In this document: in pieces, positions 36,351-46,340 of the stretch | Numbering within the stretch: the first letter of the stretch is position 1 | Layout of the letters: each line of letters begins with the position of its first letter | Source of the DNA: Actinomyces marmotae | Lineage (GTDB): Bacteria > Actinomycetota > Actinomycetes > Actinomycetales > Actinomycetaceae | Length of the DNA: 64,000 bases | Assembly: GCF_013177295.1 (NCBI RefSeq) | Contig: NZ_CP053642.1 | Coordinates: forward strand, 1-64,000 | Direction of reading: 5' to 3' | The notes under the pieces: model-generated | The model's database searches: none | What the model was told of the DNA's origin: nothing | What the model saw: the letters and a program-made list of their open reading frames with translations, nothing else | Program-made: the position numbers and the translations under genes

Positions 36351-37487
36351 ATGAGCAGCACGAGCACGTCCGCCACGGGCGCCGCAGCGCCTGTTTCCGC
36401 TCCCCCGGCCGTCCCGCTGCGCCGCGGCATCGCGGCCCTGCCGGCCTATGTGCCCGGCGCCCGCCCCCAGGGCGCGGGGATCGCCAAGCTCTCCTCCAAC
36501 GAGTTGCCCTACCCGGTCCAGGACTCCGTCCTCGCCGCCCTCACCGACGCCGCCGCGGGTGTCAATCGCTACCCGGAGATGACCGGCCAGTCGCTGGCCG
36601 AGGCCCTGGCCGCCAGGCACGCCGAGCACGGGATCGACCCCCGGCAGATCGTGCTCGGCAATGGCTCAGTGGCCCTCATCCAGCACCTGCTTGACACGGT
36701 CTGCGAACCGGGTGACGAGGTCGTCATCCCCTGGCGGTCCTTCGAGGCCTACCCGATCTGCGTCGCGGTGGCCGGGGCGCGGGCCGTGCGCGTCCCCGTC
36801 ACCGCCGAGGGCCGCCACGACGTGCCAGCCATGCTCGCCGCCTGCGGGCCAGCCACCCGGGTCATCATGGCCTGCACCCCGAACAACCCGACCGGCCCCG
36901 CCCTCACTGCCGCCGAACTGGAGGCGCTGGTGGATGGCGCCCCCGATGATGTGCTCGTGCTCGTCGACGAGGCCTATCTCGACTTCGTCACCGATCCGGC
37001 GGTCGGCAATGCCCTCGACCTGCTCGCTGACCACCCCGGCCTCGTGGTCTGCCGGACCTTCTCCAAGGCTCACGCCCTGGCCGGCATGAGGGTGGGCTAC
37101 CTCGTGGCAGAGCCGGCGCTGGCCGCGGCGATCCGCTCCGTGACCACGCCTTTCGGGGTGAGCCTGCCCGCGCAGGCCGCTGCCGCTGCCGCCATCGCCC
37201 CGCCGGCCCTGGCCGAGACGGCCAGGCGTGCGCGCGCCGTCGCCGTCGAGCGGGACCGGGTCCTCGCCGCGCTGCGCGATCAGGGCTGGTCGGTTCCGGA
37301 CGCCCAGGGCAACTTCCTGTGGCTGCCCGTGGGCGGGGACGCCGCCGCCCTAGCCGCGCACTTCGAGGCGGCCGGCATCCTCGTGCGGCCCTTCGACGGC
37401 GACGGCGCGCGCGTCAGCATCGGGACGCCAGCGGAGAACGACCGCGTCCTGGCCGCGGCGGCCTCCTGGCCTGGCGAGCGCGCCTGA
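36351..37487 (+). CDS. HisC-family aminotransferase (histidinol-phosphate or aromatic)
   Basis: This PLP-dependent class I/II aminotransferase has 378 residues. PLP-site residues are visible: LGNGSVALIQ, TPNNPTGP, DEAYLDF and the Schiff-base lysine Lys239 in TFSKAHALAGMRVGY. In actinobacteria such stand-alone HisC paralogues often act as phenylalanine aminotransferase (Pat); pheA is present 25 kb away, but the two cannot be told apart by eye. ATG 36351 follows GGGAGGA; the longer open frame overlaps the hydrolase gene and is unlikely. Confidence 0.88.
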   Translation: MSSTSTSATGAAAPVSAPPAVPLRRGIAALPAYVPGARPQGAGIAKLSSNELPYPVQDSVLAALTDAAAGVNRYPEMTGQSLAEALAARHAEHGIDPRQIVLGNGSVALIQHLLDTVCEPGDEVVIPWRSFEAYPICVAVAGARAVRVPVTAEGRHDVPAMLAACGPATRVIMACTPNNPTGPALTAAELEALVDGAPDDVLVLVDEAYLDFVTDPAVGNALDLLADHPGLVVCRTFSKAHALAGMRVGYLVAEPALAAAIRSVTTPFGVSLPAQAAAAAAIAPPALAETARRARAVAVERDRVLAALRDQGWSVPDAQGNFLWLPVGGDAAALAAHFEAAGILVRPFDGDGARVSIGTPAENDRVLAAAASWPGERA

Positions 37488-37518
37488 CTGAGCCGCCTCG
37501 CCCTCATCCCGCCCCCGC

Positions 37519-38448
37519 TCAGGCGATCGTAACGAGGAACAGGGCGCAGAAGACCATCTCCACGATCCCCATCGTCCCCGGCCGCAGGGGCCGGTGCTTG
37601 AGGCGCACCTGGCGCCACTGGAGGGTCGGCATGACCCAGGCGCGGATCGCCAGCACCACCCACAGGATCGCGTGCGCCCACGGGACATATCCCCCGGCCG
37701 CCGCCCAGACGGCGAGCGCGGCGACGACGGCGTGGGCCGCCGTGCACCCCACGAGCAGGCGGGTGTTGAAGCGCTCGCGGATCATCGACTTGATGTACGG
37801 GACCGTCCCCCCGAAATAGGCGGCGATGAGCGCGGTGGCCATCCAGGACCACGCCCATCCCGTGAGTTCGCCATTGGGGCTCGCCCCGGCGAGCGCCGTC
37901 GCCCCCTCGCCGGTGCCGAGGAAGCCGCCCCGACCCTGGACCGCCAGGTGGTAGGTGATGCCGGCCATGAGGCTGGCGGCGGTCGTCGTGGACAGCCCGG
38001 AGGCCAGTGAGCGCTCACGGCCGCGCCACACCTCGTGAGCGGCGATGCCCAGCAGTGGCAGCATCGGGATGGCCCATTGCAGCAGGTAGGGGGCCAGGAG
38101 GATCGTCAGCAGGCCCAACCCCGCGGTGAGCGACGTGTAGGTGGCCATCGGGGGGATGAGGAGGGCGCGCTTGCGGGCCGAGCGCGTGCGCAGCCACTGC
38201 GACCAAGCCCAGTAGGTGAGGTAGCCGTTCCACCAGGCCGGCAGGAGCAGGAGGTTGAGCCAACTCCAGCCGCCGACCACCCAGCCGACCATCGGCGGGA
38301 CGATGAGCATCGCCCACGCCCCGTGCTGGTTGGGAACCCAGGCTCGGCGGCCCGGCTGGCGGCGGATCTGCTCCTGCGTGGGACGGGGCGCGCGGCCGGG
38401 CCGACGGGGAGCCCGCTTCGATGGCGCGGGGGGACGGGTCTGCGTCAT
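37519..38448 (-). CDS. YwiC-like family membrane protein
   Basis: The 309-residue protein has a basic, Pro-rich N-terminus, then WVPNQHGAWAMLIVPPMVG, the conserved opening of YwiC-like proteins, and about nine membrane helices. The family is of unknown function, sometimes near nitrate-respiration genes. TACGCT lies 7 nt before the ATG (leaderless pattern). It converges with the aminotransferase gene with only 31 bp between stops. Confidence 0.85.
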   Translation of the reverse strand: MTQTRPPAPSKRAPRRPGRAPRPTQEQIRRQPGRRAWVPNQHGAWAMLIVPPMVGWVVGGWSWLNLLLLPAWWNGYLTYWAWSQWLRTRSARKRALLIPPMATYTSLTAGLGLLTILLAPYLLQWAIPMLPLLGIAAHEVWRGRERSLASGLSTTTAASLMAGITYHLAVQGRGGFLGTGEGATALAGASPNGELTGWAWSWMATALIAAYFGGTVPYIKSMIRERFNTRLLVGCTAAHAVVAALAVWAAAGGYVPWAHAILWVVLAIRAWVMPTLQWRQVRLKHRPLRPGTMGIVEMVFCALFLVTIA

Positions 38449-38535
38449 GTGAGCCAGCGTACGGGCCCGCTCATCTGCGCGTCAGCACTGTCATCTCCCG
38501 GGAGTCGCGCCGGGGGGCCTGGGATCGGGCAGAGG

Positions 38536-38584
38536 GGCGGTGGCGCCGGTGAGGGGGCCGGCCCGACGAAGCGGCGCCACCGCC
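38536..38584 (-). terminator. Probable pgm terminator
   Basis: GGCGGTGGCGCCG (38536-38548) pairs perfectly with CGGCGCCACCGCC (38572-38584), starting 11 nt beyond the pgm stop. The 23-nt loop has its own GGCCGGCC palindrome. Confidence 0.7.
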
Positions 38585-38595
38585 CAGGTGGTCCG

Positions 38596-40275
38596 TCAGC
38601 TCTTAAGAGCGGAGGCGACGACCTTCTTGGCCTCCTCCTGGACGAGGGCGAGGTGCGCCTCGCCCTTGAAGGACTCGGCGTAGATCTTGTAGACGTCCTC
38701 CGTGCCGGACGGGCGGGCCGCGAACCAGGCGTTCTCGGTGGTCACCTTCAGGCCGCCGATCGGCTGGCCGTTGCCGGGGGCCTTGACGAGGCGCGCGGTG
38801 ATGGGCTCACCGGCGAGTTCGGTGGCCGTGACGTCCTCGGGGGACAGGGCGGCGAGCTTGGCCTTCTCCTCCTTGGAGGCGGCGGCGTCGATGCGCGCGT
38901 AGGCGGAGGCGCCGAAGCGCTCGACCTGCTCGTCGTGGAGCTGGGAGGGCGACTTGCCGGTGACGGCGATGATCTCGCTGGCCAGGAGGGCCAGGATGAT
39001 GCCGTCCTTGTCCGTGGACCACACGGTGCCGTCCTTGCGCAGGAAGGAGGCGCCGGCGCTCTCCTCGCCGCCGAAGCCTACCGAGCCGTCCAGCAGGCCG
39101 GGCACGAAGTGCTTGAAGCCGACGGGCACCTCGACGAGCTCGCGGCCCATCGCGGCCACGACCCGGTCGATGAGGGAGGAGGAGACGAGGGTCTTGCCGA
39201 CCTTCGCGTCGGCTCGCCAGCCGGGGCGGTGCGTGAAGAGGTACTCGATGGCGACGGCCAGGTAGTGGTTGGGGTTCATGAGCCCGTCGGGGGTCACGAT
39301 GCCGTGGCGATCGGAGTCGGCGTCGTTCCCGGTGGCGACGTCGTAGGGGGTGTTGCCCTCGGCGTCGGGGGTCATGGCGGCGCGCAGGGAGGCCATGGCG
39401 TTGGGGGAGGAGCAGTCCATGCGGATCTTGCCGTCCCAGTCCAGCGTCATGAAGGACCAGGCGGGGTCCACGTTCGGGTTGACGACCGTGAGCTCAAGGC
39501 CGTAGCGCTCCCCGATGGCGCCCCAGTAGTCCACGGAGGCCCCGCCCAGCGGGTCGGCGCCGATGCGCACGCCGGCGGCGCGGATGGCCTCCATGTCGAT
39601 GACGCTCTCGAGGTCGGAGACGTAGGTCTCCAGGTAGTCGTGCTTGACGATGTGGGGCCCCTCAAGGGCCTCGGCGATGGGCACGCGCGGCACGTCCCGC
39701 CAGCCGGAGGCGAGCAGTTCATTGGCCCGGGCGGCGATCCAACTCGTGGCGTCGGAGTCGGCGGGGCCGCCGTGCGGCGGGTTGTACTTGAAGCCGCCGT
39801 CGCGCGGCGGGTTGTGGGAGGGGGTGACGACGATGCCGTCGGCCAGGCCGGGGCCGCCGTCGCGCGGGCCGGCCTCGGTGCCCGCACCGTTGGCCAGGAG
39901 GATGGAGTGCGAGACGGCGGGGGTGGGCGTGTAGGAGCCGCGGGCGTCGATGGCGGTGGTGACGCCGGCGCCCACGAGCACCTCGATGGCGGTGCGCCAG
40001 GCGGGCTCGGACAGGGCGTGCGTGTCACGGCCGATGTAGAGGACGCCGTCGGTGCCCTGGGAGCGGCGGTACTCGACGATCGCCGCGGTGGTGGCGACGA
40101 TATGGGCCTCGTTGAAGGCGGTGTCGAGGGAGGAGCCGCGGTGCCCGGAGGTGCCGAAGACCACCTGCTGGGCGGGGTTGGCGGGGTCGGGGACGAGCTC
40201 GTAGTAGGCGGATGTGACCTCGTCGACGTCGATGAGGTCCTCGGGATGGGCAACTGTTCCTGCGCGTGGGTGCAT
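38596..40275 (-). CDS. pgm: Phosphoglucomutase, alpha-D-glucose type
   Basis: Pgm interconverts glucose 1-phosphate and glucose 6-phosphate, feeding glycogen and cell-surface sugar synthesis. The 559-residue length matches the E. coli Pgm type. [10 protein letters not shown] lies near the start, the active-site serine in [12 protein letters not shown], metal-binding DADSDRHG and the sugar-binding GGEESAGAS follow, and the phosphate-binding ARPSGTED is at the end. CACACT lies 6 nt before the ATG, so the transcript is probably leaderless. Confidence 0.96.
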   Translation of the reverse strand: MHPRAGTVAHPEDLIDVDEVTSAYYELVPDPANPAQQVVFGTSGHRGSSLDTAFNEAHIVATTAAIVEYRRSQGTDGVLYIGRDTHALSEPAWRTAIEVLVGAGVTTAIDARGSYTPTPAVSHSILLANGAGTEAGPRDGGPGLADGIVVTPSHNPPRDGGFKYNPPHGGPADSDATSWIAARANELLASGWRDVPRVPIAEALEGPHIVKHDYLETYVSDLESVIDMEAIRAAGVRIGADPLGGASVDYWGAIGERYGLELTVVNPNVDPAWSFMTLDWDGKIRMDCSSPNAMASLRAAMTPDAEGNTPYDVATGNDADSDRHGIVTPDGLMNPNHYLAVAIEYLFTHRPGWRADAKVGKTLVSSSLIDRVVAAMGRELVEVPVGFKHFVPGLLDGSVGFGGEESAGASFLRKDGTVWSTDKDGIILALLASEIIAVTGKSPSQLHDEQVERFGASAYARIDAAASKEEKAKLAALSPEDVTATELAGEPITARLVKAPGNGQPIGGLKVTTENAWFAARPSGTEDVYKIYAESFKGEAHLALVQEEAKKVVASALKS

Positions 40276-40527
40276 GGGGGCAGTGTGTCATGCGCCACCG
40301 CTGCGGCCGAGCATGTCCACCGGGCGGACGGAATCAGCATGGCTAGCGGGACGCTCTCGCCTCCGGGCTCAGATCACCGAGATGCCGGCACCGAGCGCGT
40401 CGGCGAGCGCGTCGGCGATGCCCGGGCGGCTCTGAGGGGCCGCCGGAGCCACCGCCCCGCCCCGGCGCTCTACAGTGTGTGGCAGCGCACCATCGGCGCC
40501 CTGCACCCCGCCCCGGAAGGATCGCCC

Positions 40528-40923
40528 ATGCCCACCCGCATCGCCACCACCCAGGCTCCCGCCGCCGTCGGCCCCTACTCCCAGGGCGTGAGCGCCTCCG
40601 ACGCCCCCGGCTCCCTCGTCTTCGTCTCCGGCCAGGTGCCGCTCGACCCCGCCACCGGCGCGCTCGTCGACGGCGGCATCGCAGCCCAGGCCGAGCGGTC
40701 CCTGAGGAACGTGGGCGCGATCCTCGCCGAGGCCGGCCTGGGCTACGAGCACGTCGTCAAGACCACGGTCCTGCTCGCCGACATCGCCGACTTCGCGGTC
40801 GTCAACGAGGTCTACGCCCGCTACTTCACCGGCGAGGTCCTGCCCGCCCGGGCCGCCTTTGCCGTGGCCGCCCTGCCGCTGGGGGCGCGCGTGGAGATCG
40901 AGGCCATCGCCGTTCGCCCCTGA
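40528..40923 (+). CDS. ridA: RidA family reactive enamine/imine deaminase
   Basis: RidA hydrolyses reactive 2-aminoacrylate and related imines made by PLP enzymes. The 131-residue protein shows the family pattern AVGPYSQGV, VFVSGQVPLDP, the VVKTTVLLADIADF segment, and LPARAAFAVAALPLGARVEIEAIA with the active-site Arg. ATG 40528 follows GGAAGG with 7 nt spacing. The gene stands alone, divergent from pgm. Confidence 0.95.
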   Translation: MPTRIATTQAPAAVGPYSQGVSASDAPGSLVFVSGQVPLDPATGALVDGGIAAQAERSLRNVGAILAEAGLGYEHVVKTTVLLADIADFAVVNEVYARYFTGEVLPARAAFAVAALPLGARVEIEAIAVRP

Positions 40924-40993
40924 GGGGGTTGAGCCGCGGCCGCCCCTTGGAGCCCCTGAAACGTTGGGATTCCTGGCTTGCTAGCCTGCCGCT

Positions 40994-42121
40994 ATGACTT
41001 CCCCGCCCCCGCGATCCTCCGGCGGTCGTGTCCCTCCCGCGCTCGTCACCGACGGCGTCATCGCAGCGATCTTCTTCGCCATCCCTCTGGCCCTCATCAT
41101 CATGCTGGACCTCGATCTGGAGGGCTGGTTCATCGTCGTCGCGCTGGCGGCCCTCGGCGTTCTGATCGTGGAGCACGAGATCGTCGCCCCGCCGCGGCGC
41201 GGCCGCCGGATGCTCCTTAAGGCGCAGGAGTCTTACGCGCGGGCTGAGGCTGACGCCGGGGTCACGAGCGCCGACGCCGCCCGCATCCCCACCGGCGATG
41301 CCCATGGCGCCCAGGTCCTCAAGCGCCTGCGCTGGTACGAGGGGAGGAAGCGCGAGACCGGCGAGGTCCTCGCGGACGTCGGACGGATGCGATGGATCGA
41401 CTGGCACGATCCCGCCCTGAGCGAGGCTGCCGCCAAGCTGAGCGACGACGTCTCCGGCCTGAGCGCCATCAACGACGCCGTCCGCAACGCCGCCACCCTC
41501 CTCACCCGGGCCCCGGGCTGGGAGGACGCCTGGGAGAACGAGTGCGGGCCGTTGCGCGAGGACTTGGACATCTTCCGTGAGCTCTGCCAGGAGGTGGGCG
41601 ACGAGGCTCCGGCCGCCCCCATCGCCGACTCCGAGCTCGGCTGGGCCCGCGCCTGCGGCGCCCGGCTCACCGCCCTGCGCGCCCAGCTCGCCTCCGGGGC
41701 ACTGGCCCCGGGCGCCGCCCTCGATGAGCTCGATGCGATGGCGGCGGAGATCCGCGCCCGCGCCGACGCCCTGGTCCGGCGCGCCCTCGCCGCCGAGGCC
41801 CTGCCCGGAGAGGAGGCGGGGCTCGCGCACTACCGCGAGTACATCGGCACCTGGAAGCTTCCCGATGATGATGACCGCTACGAGTACTCCGGAACCTGGC
41901 AGGGCGACGAGACCGGCGTCAGCCCAACCGCCGGCGAGGACGGGGAGCGGGCGGCGGTCTCCTACAACCCCGCAGCGACCATTCGCCTTCACGACTACTC
42001 CCCGGGCATTCGGGCCGCGGGCATCCGCTGGCAGGGCCTGGCGACGGCGTCGCAGTACTCCAGCCCGATCGAGCGCATCCTGGACGCGTACCTTGAATCG
42101 AGGGGCACGGGTAAGAAGTAG
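40994..42121 (+). CDS. Membrane-anchored protein of unknown function
   Basis: The 375-residue product has a short cytoplasmic start, two adjacent membrane helices (about 18-60) and a long acidic soluble domain rich in Ala, Glu and Asp with conserved-looking Trp residues (MRWIDWHDP, GWEDAWENECG). No family is recognised. TAGCCT lies 6 nt before the ATG with no ribosome site, so it is probably leaderless. The coding signal (GC third positions) is strong throughout. Confidence 0.65.
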   Translation: MTSPPPRSSGGRVPPALVTDGVIAAIFFAIPLALIIMLDLDLEGWFIVVALAALGVLIVEHEIVAPPRRGRRMLLKAQESYARAEADAGVTSADAARIPTGDAHGAQVLKRLRWYEGRKRETGEVLADVGRMRWIDWHDPALSEAAAKLSDDVSGLSAINDAVRNAATLLTRAPGWEDAWENECGPLREDLDIFRELCQEVGDEAPAAPIADSELGWARACGARLTALRAQLASGALAPGAALDELDAMAAEIRARADALVRRALAAEALPGEEAGLAHYREYIGTWKLPDDDDRYEYSGTWQGDETGVSPTAGEDGERAAVSYNPAATIRLHDYSPGIRAAGIRWQGLATASQYSSPIERILDAYLESRGTGKK

Positions 42122-42218
42122 CTGCTGGGGAGCCGCGCCGTGAGTCGAGCCGCGCGGCCGCGCCGACCCCGACGGCGCCCGTGGGGCGGCCGCACGGGCG
42201 CCCGGTAGTCTTGCCCGC

Positions 42219-43091
42219 ATGTCGAAGAAGAAGCGCCAGCGCCGTCAGCCCAACGCCGCCAAGGCCCCCAAGAAGCAGCAGGTCCCCTTCGTCGCCCGCC
42301 CCTTCGAGGGCCTGGCGGACGAGGAGGACCTCGTCGCCATGATGCAGCTCATCCCGGCCGCCACCCTCACCGCCCGCCTCACCGAGGAGCATGGCGGCAC
42401 CGAGATCACCTTCGTGAGCCTCCTGCCCGAGCTCGCCCAGGGCCTCAAGCGCGCCGATGGCGCGGTCCTCATCGCCCTGCAGACCTCCCTCCACTCCGGG
42501 GACGCCTCCCGCGACGTCGCCGCTGCCCTCCAGACCACCCTCGGCCTCGCGCCCGGAACGGGCCTGACCGCCAACGCCCTGCCCGAGCCCGGCCCGCGCC
42601 TGCAGGACATGCTCGACCCCTCCTTCGACTCCGAGTTCACCGTTCACGAGTCCTTCGGCTTCTGGCTCACCGACGAGCAGCGCGAGGACCCGGACACGGT
42701 GCGCGTCATCGAGGAGGCTAAGGGGGACGTCGCGCCCACCGAGCCGGTTCCCGGGGTGCCGCACGCCTACTGGTGCCGCATGAACGGCAAGGAGTTCGTG
42801 CGTTGGGTGCGCGGGGAGGACGAGGATGAGTTCTTCAACGCTTTCGCCCGCGTCCACGCCGCCCGCCAGTCCGACCTCGCCGAGGGGGTGCGCTTCATCG
42901 GCGCCTTCCGCGCCTGCGGCCTGGCGATCCCCGTGTGGGAGCTCCTCCCCGGCACGACGGCGGCCGACCTCACCGAGCCCATGCGGGCCATGGCCGAGCG
43001 CCTCGACGCCGCGCTCGCGGACGACTCGCCGCTCGACGCCGCCGCCCGCCGCGCCAAGGCCGGCATCATCTCCCGCCAGGTGAACCTCTGA
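42219..43091 (+). CDS. DUF5926 family protein
   Basis: The 290-residue soluble protein starts with a Lys/Arg/Gln-rich tail (MSKKKRQRRQ) followed by VPFVARPFEGLADEEDLVAMMQLIPAAT, the recognisable start of the actinobacterial DUF5926 family. The rest includes ESFGFWLTDEQREDPDTV and ends LDAAARRAKAGIISRQVNL. The function is unknown. TAGTCT sits 7 nt before ATG 42219, another leaderless-type start. A large inverted repeat follows the stop. Confidence 0.8.
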   Translation: MSKKKRQRRQPNAAKAPKKQQVPFVARPFEGLADEEDLVAMMQLIPAATLTARLTEEHGGTEITFVSLLPELAQGLKRADGAVLIALQTSLHSGDASRDVAAALQTTLGLAPGTGLTANALPEPGPRLQDMLDPSFDSEFTVHESFGFWLTDEQREDPDTVRVIEEAKGDVAPTEPVPGVPHAYWCRMNGKEFVRWVRGEDEDEFFNAFARVHAARQSDLAEGVRFIGAFRACGLAIPVWELLPGTTAADLTEPMRAMAERLDAALADDSPLDAAARRAKAGIISRQVNL

Positions 43092-43097
43092 GCCGCT

Positions 43098-43200
43098 GAC
43101 AGGCGCGTTCCGCCCCGACAGGTGCCGTCCGCCCCGACAGGTGCGGTGACAACGCGCCTGTCGGCGCTGAGCGCACTTGTCGGGGCGGAACGCACCGGTC
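43098..43200. repeat. 19-bp-phased GACAGGTGC inverted array
   Basis: Three forward units GACAG(G)(T/C)GC begin at 43098, 43117 and 43136 (19 bp apart) and three inverted units GC(A/G)C(C/T)(T/G)GTC begin at 43154, 43173 and 43192 (19 bp apart). A 21-bp arm (43105-43125) pairs with 43173-43193 with one G-T pair. It lies between convergent genes (DUF5926 and the importer ATPase) and could be a bidirectional terminator or a protein-binding array. Confidence 0.9.
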
Positions 43201-43291
43201 GGCGCGCGGCGCGCTGAGCATGAGCTCGGCATGAGCCCGGCGTGAGTTCGTCACGCCTCGCTAGCGCGCCGCGGATCGCCCTCCTCGGTTC

Positions 43292-44464
43292 TCATTGGCC
43301 GCCGTCGGCGGTCGCCTCGGGGAGGACCCAGGCGCGGGAGGCCTCGATGTCGACCATGACGTCGTCGCCCTCGGAGTGGACGGAGGCGGGCTCAGGATCG
43401 GACTCCACGCACAGGATCGTGCCGGCCTCCGTCTCAACCTCGTACTCGACGTGATCGCCGTAGAACACGGAGGACAGCACCCGGCCGTGCGCGCCGATAA
43501 GCTCGCTGCCGGCCGCGCCGCCAGCGGTCCCGCACGGGCTCAGGCGCACCGACTCGGGCCGCACGATCACCGTAACGCCGCCGCCCGAGGACACGTCCTC
43601 ATGGCAGGCCGCCTGGATCGTCGCGCCGAGCACCCGCACCGAGCAGCGCCCGGCGGCGACATCCCGGGCGGTGGCCGCCAGGAAGTTGGCCCGGCCGATG
43701 AAGTCGGCGACGAACGTGCTGGCCGGCCTCCGGTAGATCTCCTCGGGCGTGGCCACCTGCTCGATCCGGCCGGCGTTCATCACCACGATCCGATCCGACA
43801 TCGTCATGGCCTCGGCCTGGTCGTGCGTGACGTAGATCGAGGTGATGCCCATGCGCTGCTGGAGGCGGCGGATCTCCAGGCGCATGCGCACGCGCAGCTT
43901 CGCGTCCAGGTTGGACAGCGGCTCGTCGAAGAGCAGGACCTTGGGGCGCATGACCATGGCGCGGGCCAGGGCCACGCGCTGCTGCTGCCCGCCGGAGAGT
44001 TCGTTCGGCGCGCGATCCGCCAGGGAGTTCAGGTTCATGGAGGTCAGCGCCACCTCCACCTGCTCGCGGATCTCCTCGGGCTTGGTCCGGCGCAGCTTGA
44101 GCCCGTAGGCGATGTTCTCGCGCACGCTCAGGTGGGGGAACAGGGCGTAGGACTGGAAGACCATGGACATGGGCCGCTTGTTGGGCGGCAGGGACACCAT
44201 GTTCTGGCCATCGAGGACCACCTGGCCGGAGGTGGTGTCCTCGAATCCGGCGATCATGCGCAGCGTCGTCGTCTTGCCGCAGCCCGAGGGCCCTAGCAGA
44301 GTGACGAACTCTCCGGGGGCGATGTCGAGGCTGACGCCGTGGACGGCGTAGACATCCTTGCCCCGGTTGGAGAAGACCTTGACGACGTCGCGCAACTCGA
44401 GGTGGCCGGTGGCGGCGGGGCCGCCCTTGGGGCCGGGCGCGGTGGGTGTGGACTGTGTGGGCAT
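43292..44464 (-). CDS. ABC importer ATPase (FbpC/AfuC/PotA type)
   Basis: The 390-residue ATP-binding subunit has Walker A GPSGCGKTT, Q-loop, signature LSGGQQQRVALARAM, Walker B VLLFDEPLSNLDAKLR and H-loop YVTHDQAEA, plus a C-terminal TOBE-like domain (about 290-385). It energises the importer formed by the two upstream genes. ATG 44464 follows AAGGAGG. It is the last gene of a leftward five-gene set beginning with the sensor kinase. Confidence 0.93.
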   Translation of the reverse strand: MPTQSTPTAPGPKGGPAATGHLELRDVVKVFSNRGKDVYAVHGVSLDIAPGEFVTLLGPSGCGKTTTLRMIAGFEDTTSGQVVLDGQNMVSLPPNKRPMSMVFQSYALFPHLSVRENIAYGLKLRRTKPEEIREQVEVALTSMNLNSLADRAPNELSGGQQQRVALARAMVMRPKVLLFDEPLSNLDAKLRVRMRLEIRRLQQRMGITSIYVTHDQAEAMTMSDRIVVMNAGRIEQVATPEEIYRRPASTFVADFIGRANFLAATARDVAAGRCSVRVLGATIQAACHEDVSSGGGVTVIVRPESVRLSPCGTAGGAAGSELIGAHGRVLSSVFYGDHVEYEVETEAGTILCVESDPEPASVHSEGDDVMVDIEASRAWVLPEATADGGQ

Positions 44465-44534
44465 GGGGAGCCTCCTTGGCTCGGTGTGCTCGTAGGGGAT
44501 GCGGGGCGGGGCCGGTGCGGCCGCTTGGCCGGCT

Positions 44535-46307
44535 CTAGCCGGCGTCGCTGCGGGCCTGGCCAGCGCGGCCCCGCATGAGGAGGTTGAGGCCGCCGATGAC
44601 GGTCATGACGATGACGATGAGGATCGTGCAGAAGGCGAAGGCGTTGCCGAAGCGCCCGGCGTCGACCTCCGCGAGGATCTGGGAGGTCATGATCTTCGTG
44701 TGCGGCGTCGTGATGAAGATGATCGGGGACAGCGTCGTCATCGAGCGCGCGAAGGCGTAGACCAGGCCCGTGAGGAACGCCGGCCGGATAAGCGGCAGGG
44801 TGACGCGTCGGAAGGTCTGCGCGCCCGAGGCGCCCAGCGACGTCGAGGCCTCGTCGATCGCCTTGTCGATCTGGTGGAGGGAGGCGATGCCGGAGCGCTG
44901 GCCCGCGGGCATGGAGCGCGCCGTGTACACCATGACGATCGCCAGGGCGCCGCCCATGACGGCCCCGCCCCCGGCCAGCGGCGGGATGATGTTGGCGCCG
45001 AACAACGCCACCGGCTTGTTGAAGGTGACGAGGTAGCCGATGCCGAGGACCGTGCCCGGAACGGCCAGTCCCAGCATTCCGAGGAAGTCGACGATCCCGG
45101 CGCCGCGACGCATGCGCACGACGACCAGCCAGGCCACCAGCATCCCCAGCAGTCCCGCCACCGGGGTGGCCAGGAGTGCCAGGATCGTGGTGTCGACGAT
45201 GGCGTCATTGCCGATGCCCGAGAGCACATAGTTGAAGTGCCGCATGGTGAAGGCGTTGTTGACCCCCAGGATCTCCACGAAGCCGCCGACGACGACCGCG
45301 GCGTAGATGGCCACCACGAGCGCCAGGATCATCCCGCTCACCGCCAGCAGCGGTACGCGGGCCGGCCCGCCCAGGAGCTTGAAGGAGCCGGCCGGCTTGC
45401 CGGTCACTGTGACGGTGGAGGCGTGCTTGGACCAGTACCGCTGCACCAGGAAGACGAGCAGCGAGGGGACGAGCAGCGCGAGGGAGTAGGCGGCGCCGGC
45501 CGCGGTGTTGTACTCGCCGGTGATGGCGATGTAGGCCCGCGAGGCCAGCACCGTGAAGTCCCCACCGATCACCAGGGGGTTGGCCAGGTCCGCGATCGCC
45601 TCGGTGAACAGCAGAAGGAAGGACGCGCCCAGGCCCGGCACGAGCATCGGCAGGGTGACCGTGCGGAACACCGTCCAGCGTGAGGCGCCGAGGGATGCCG
45701 CCGCCTCCTCCATGGCCGGGTCGAGGCTGCGCAGCATCCCCGCCAGGTTCATGTAGGCCACCGGGAAGAAGGACAGCACGAGCACGAGCGTCAGGCCGTT
45801 CAAGCCGTAGATGTTCCAGTGCTGGCCGAGCATCTGGGTGGAGATGATGCCGTTGCGCCCGAACAGGGTGATGGCCGCCGTCGCCACCGCGAAGGGCGGG
45901 GAGACCACGGGCAGCAGGCAGATGAGGTGGAAGAGCCGCTTGCCGCGGAAGCGCACCCGAACCTGCACATAGGCCAGGAGGAAGCCCACGAGTGTCCCGA
46001 CGGCACCCACGACGACTCCCATCAGGAGCGTGTTGAGCACGGTGGTGCGATTCGCCGACGAGCTGACGATGACCCGCAGCACGGCCATGCCCTTGGCGGA
46101 CACGGCCTCGCCGAGGATGCGGCTCAGCGGCAGGAGGACCAGGGCGATGAGAGCGGCCAGGACGACGACGAGGATCGCGATCGTCACGGGGTCCTGCTTG
46201 ACGCGGGTGCGGGCCCGCCGCCCCGCCGATGCCTGGCCGCGGGAGGCAGGATCGGCTGGGGCCGCGGGAGCGGCGCCCCCGGGGGAGGGCAGAGTGATGG
46301 CAGTCAT
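44535..46307 (-). CDS. ABC importer permease, fused double length (FbpB/AfuB type)
   Basis: The 590-residue protein has about 12 membrane helices and two EAA-type loops, one per half (EEAAASLGASRWTVFRTVTLP and DEASTSLGASGAQTFRRVTLP), showing two permease units in one chain, as in FbpB and AfuB. It lies 33 nt downstream of the binding-protein gene on the same strand. Confidence 0.92.
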   Translation of the reverse strand: MTAITLPSPGGAAPAAPADPASRGQASAGRRARTRVKQDPVTIAILVVVLAALIALVLLPLSRILGEAVSAKGMAVLRVIVSSSANRTTVLNTLLMGVVVGAVGTLVGFLLAYVQVRVRFRGKRLFHLICLLPVVSPPFAVATAAITLFGRNGIISTQMLGQHWNIYGLNGLTLVLVLSFFPVAYMNLAGMLRSLDPAMEEAAASLGASRWTVFRTVTLPMLVPGLGASFLLLFTEAIADLANPLVIGGDFTVLASRAYIAITGEYNTAAGAAYSLALLVPSLLVFLVQRYWSKHASTVTVTGKPAGSFKLLGGPARVPLLAVSGMILALVVAIYAAVVVGGFVEILGVNNAFTMRHFNYVLSGIGNDAIVDTTILALLATPVAGLLGMLVAWLVVVRMRRGAGIVDFLGMLGLAVPGTVLGIGYLVTFNKPVALFGANIIPPLAGGGAVMGGALAIVMVYTARSMPAGQRSGIASLHQIDKAIDEASTSLGASGAQTFRRVTLPLIRPAFLTGLVYAFARSMTTLSPIIFITTPHTKIMTSQILAEVDAGRFGNAFAFCTILIVIVMTVIGGLNLLMRGRAGQARSDAG

Positions 46308-46340
46308 AGTGATGTCCTTATGCAGATGCTGACCGCGCCG

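Noticed and set aside
38035-40923. 962-residue plus-strand frame covering pgm and ridA
   Set aside because: Most of it is antisense to pgm; only the last 131 residues (from 40528) are a real gene, ridA, with its own ribosome site.
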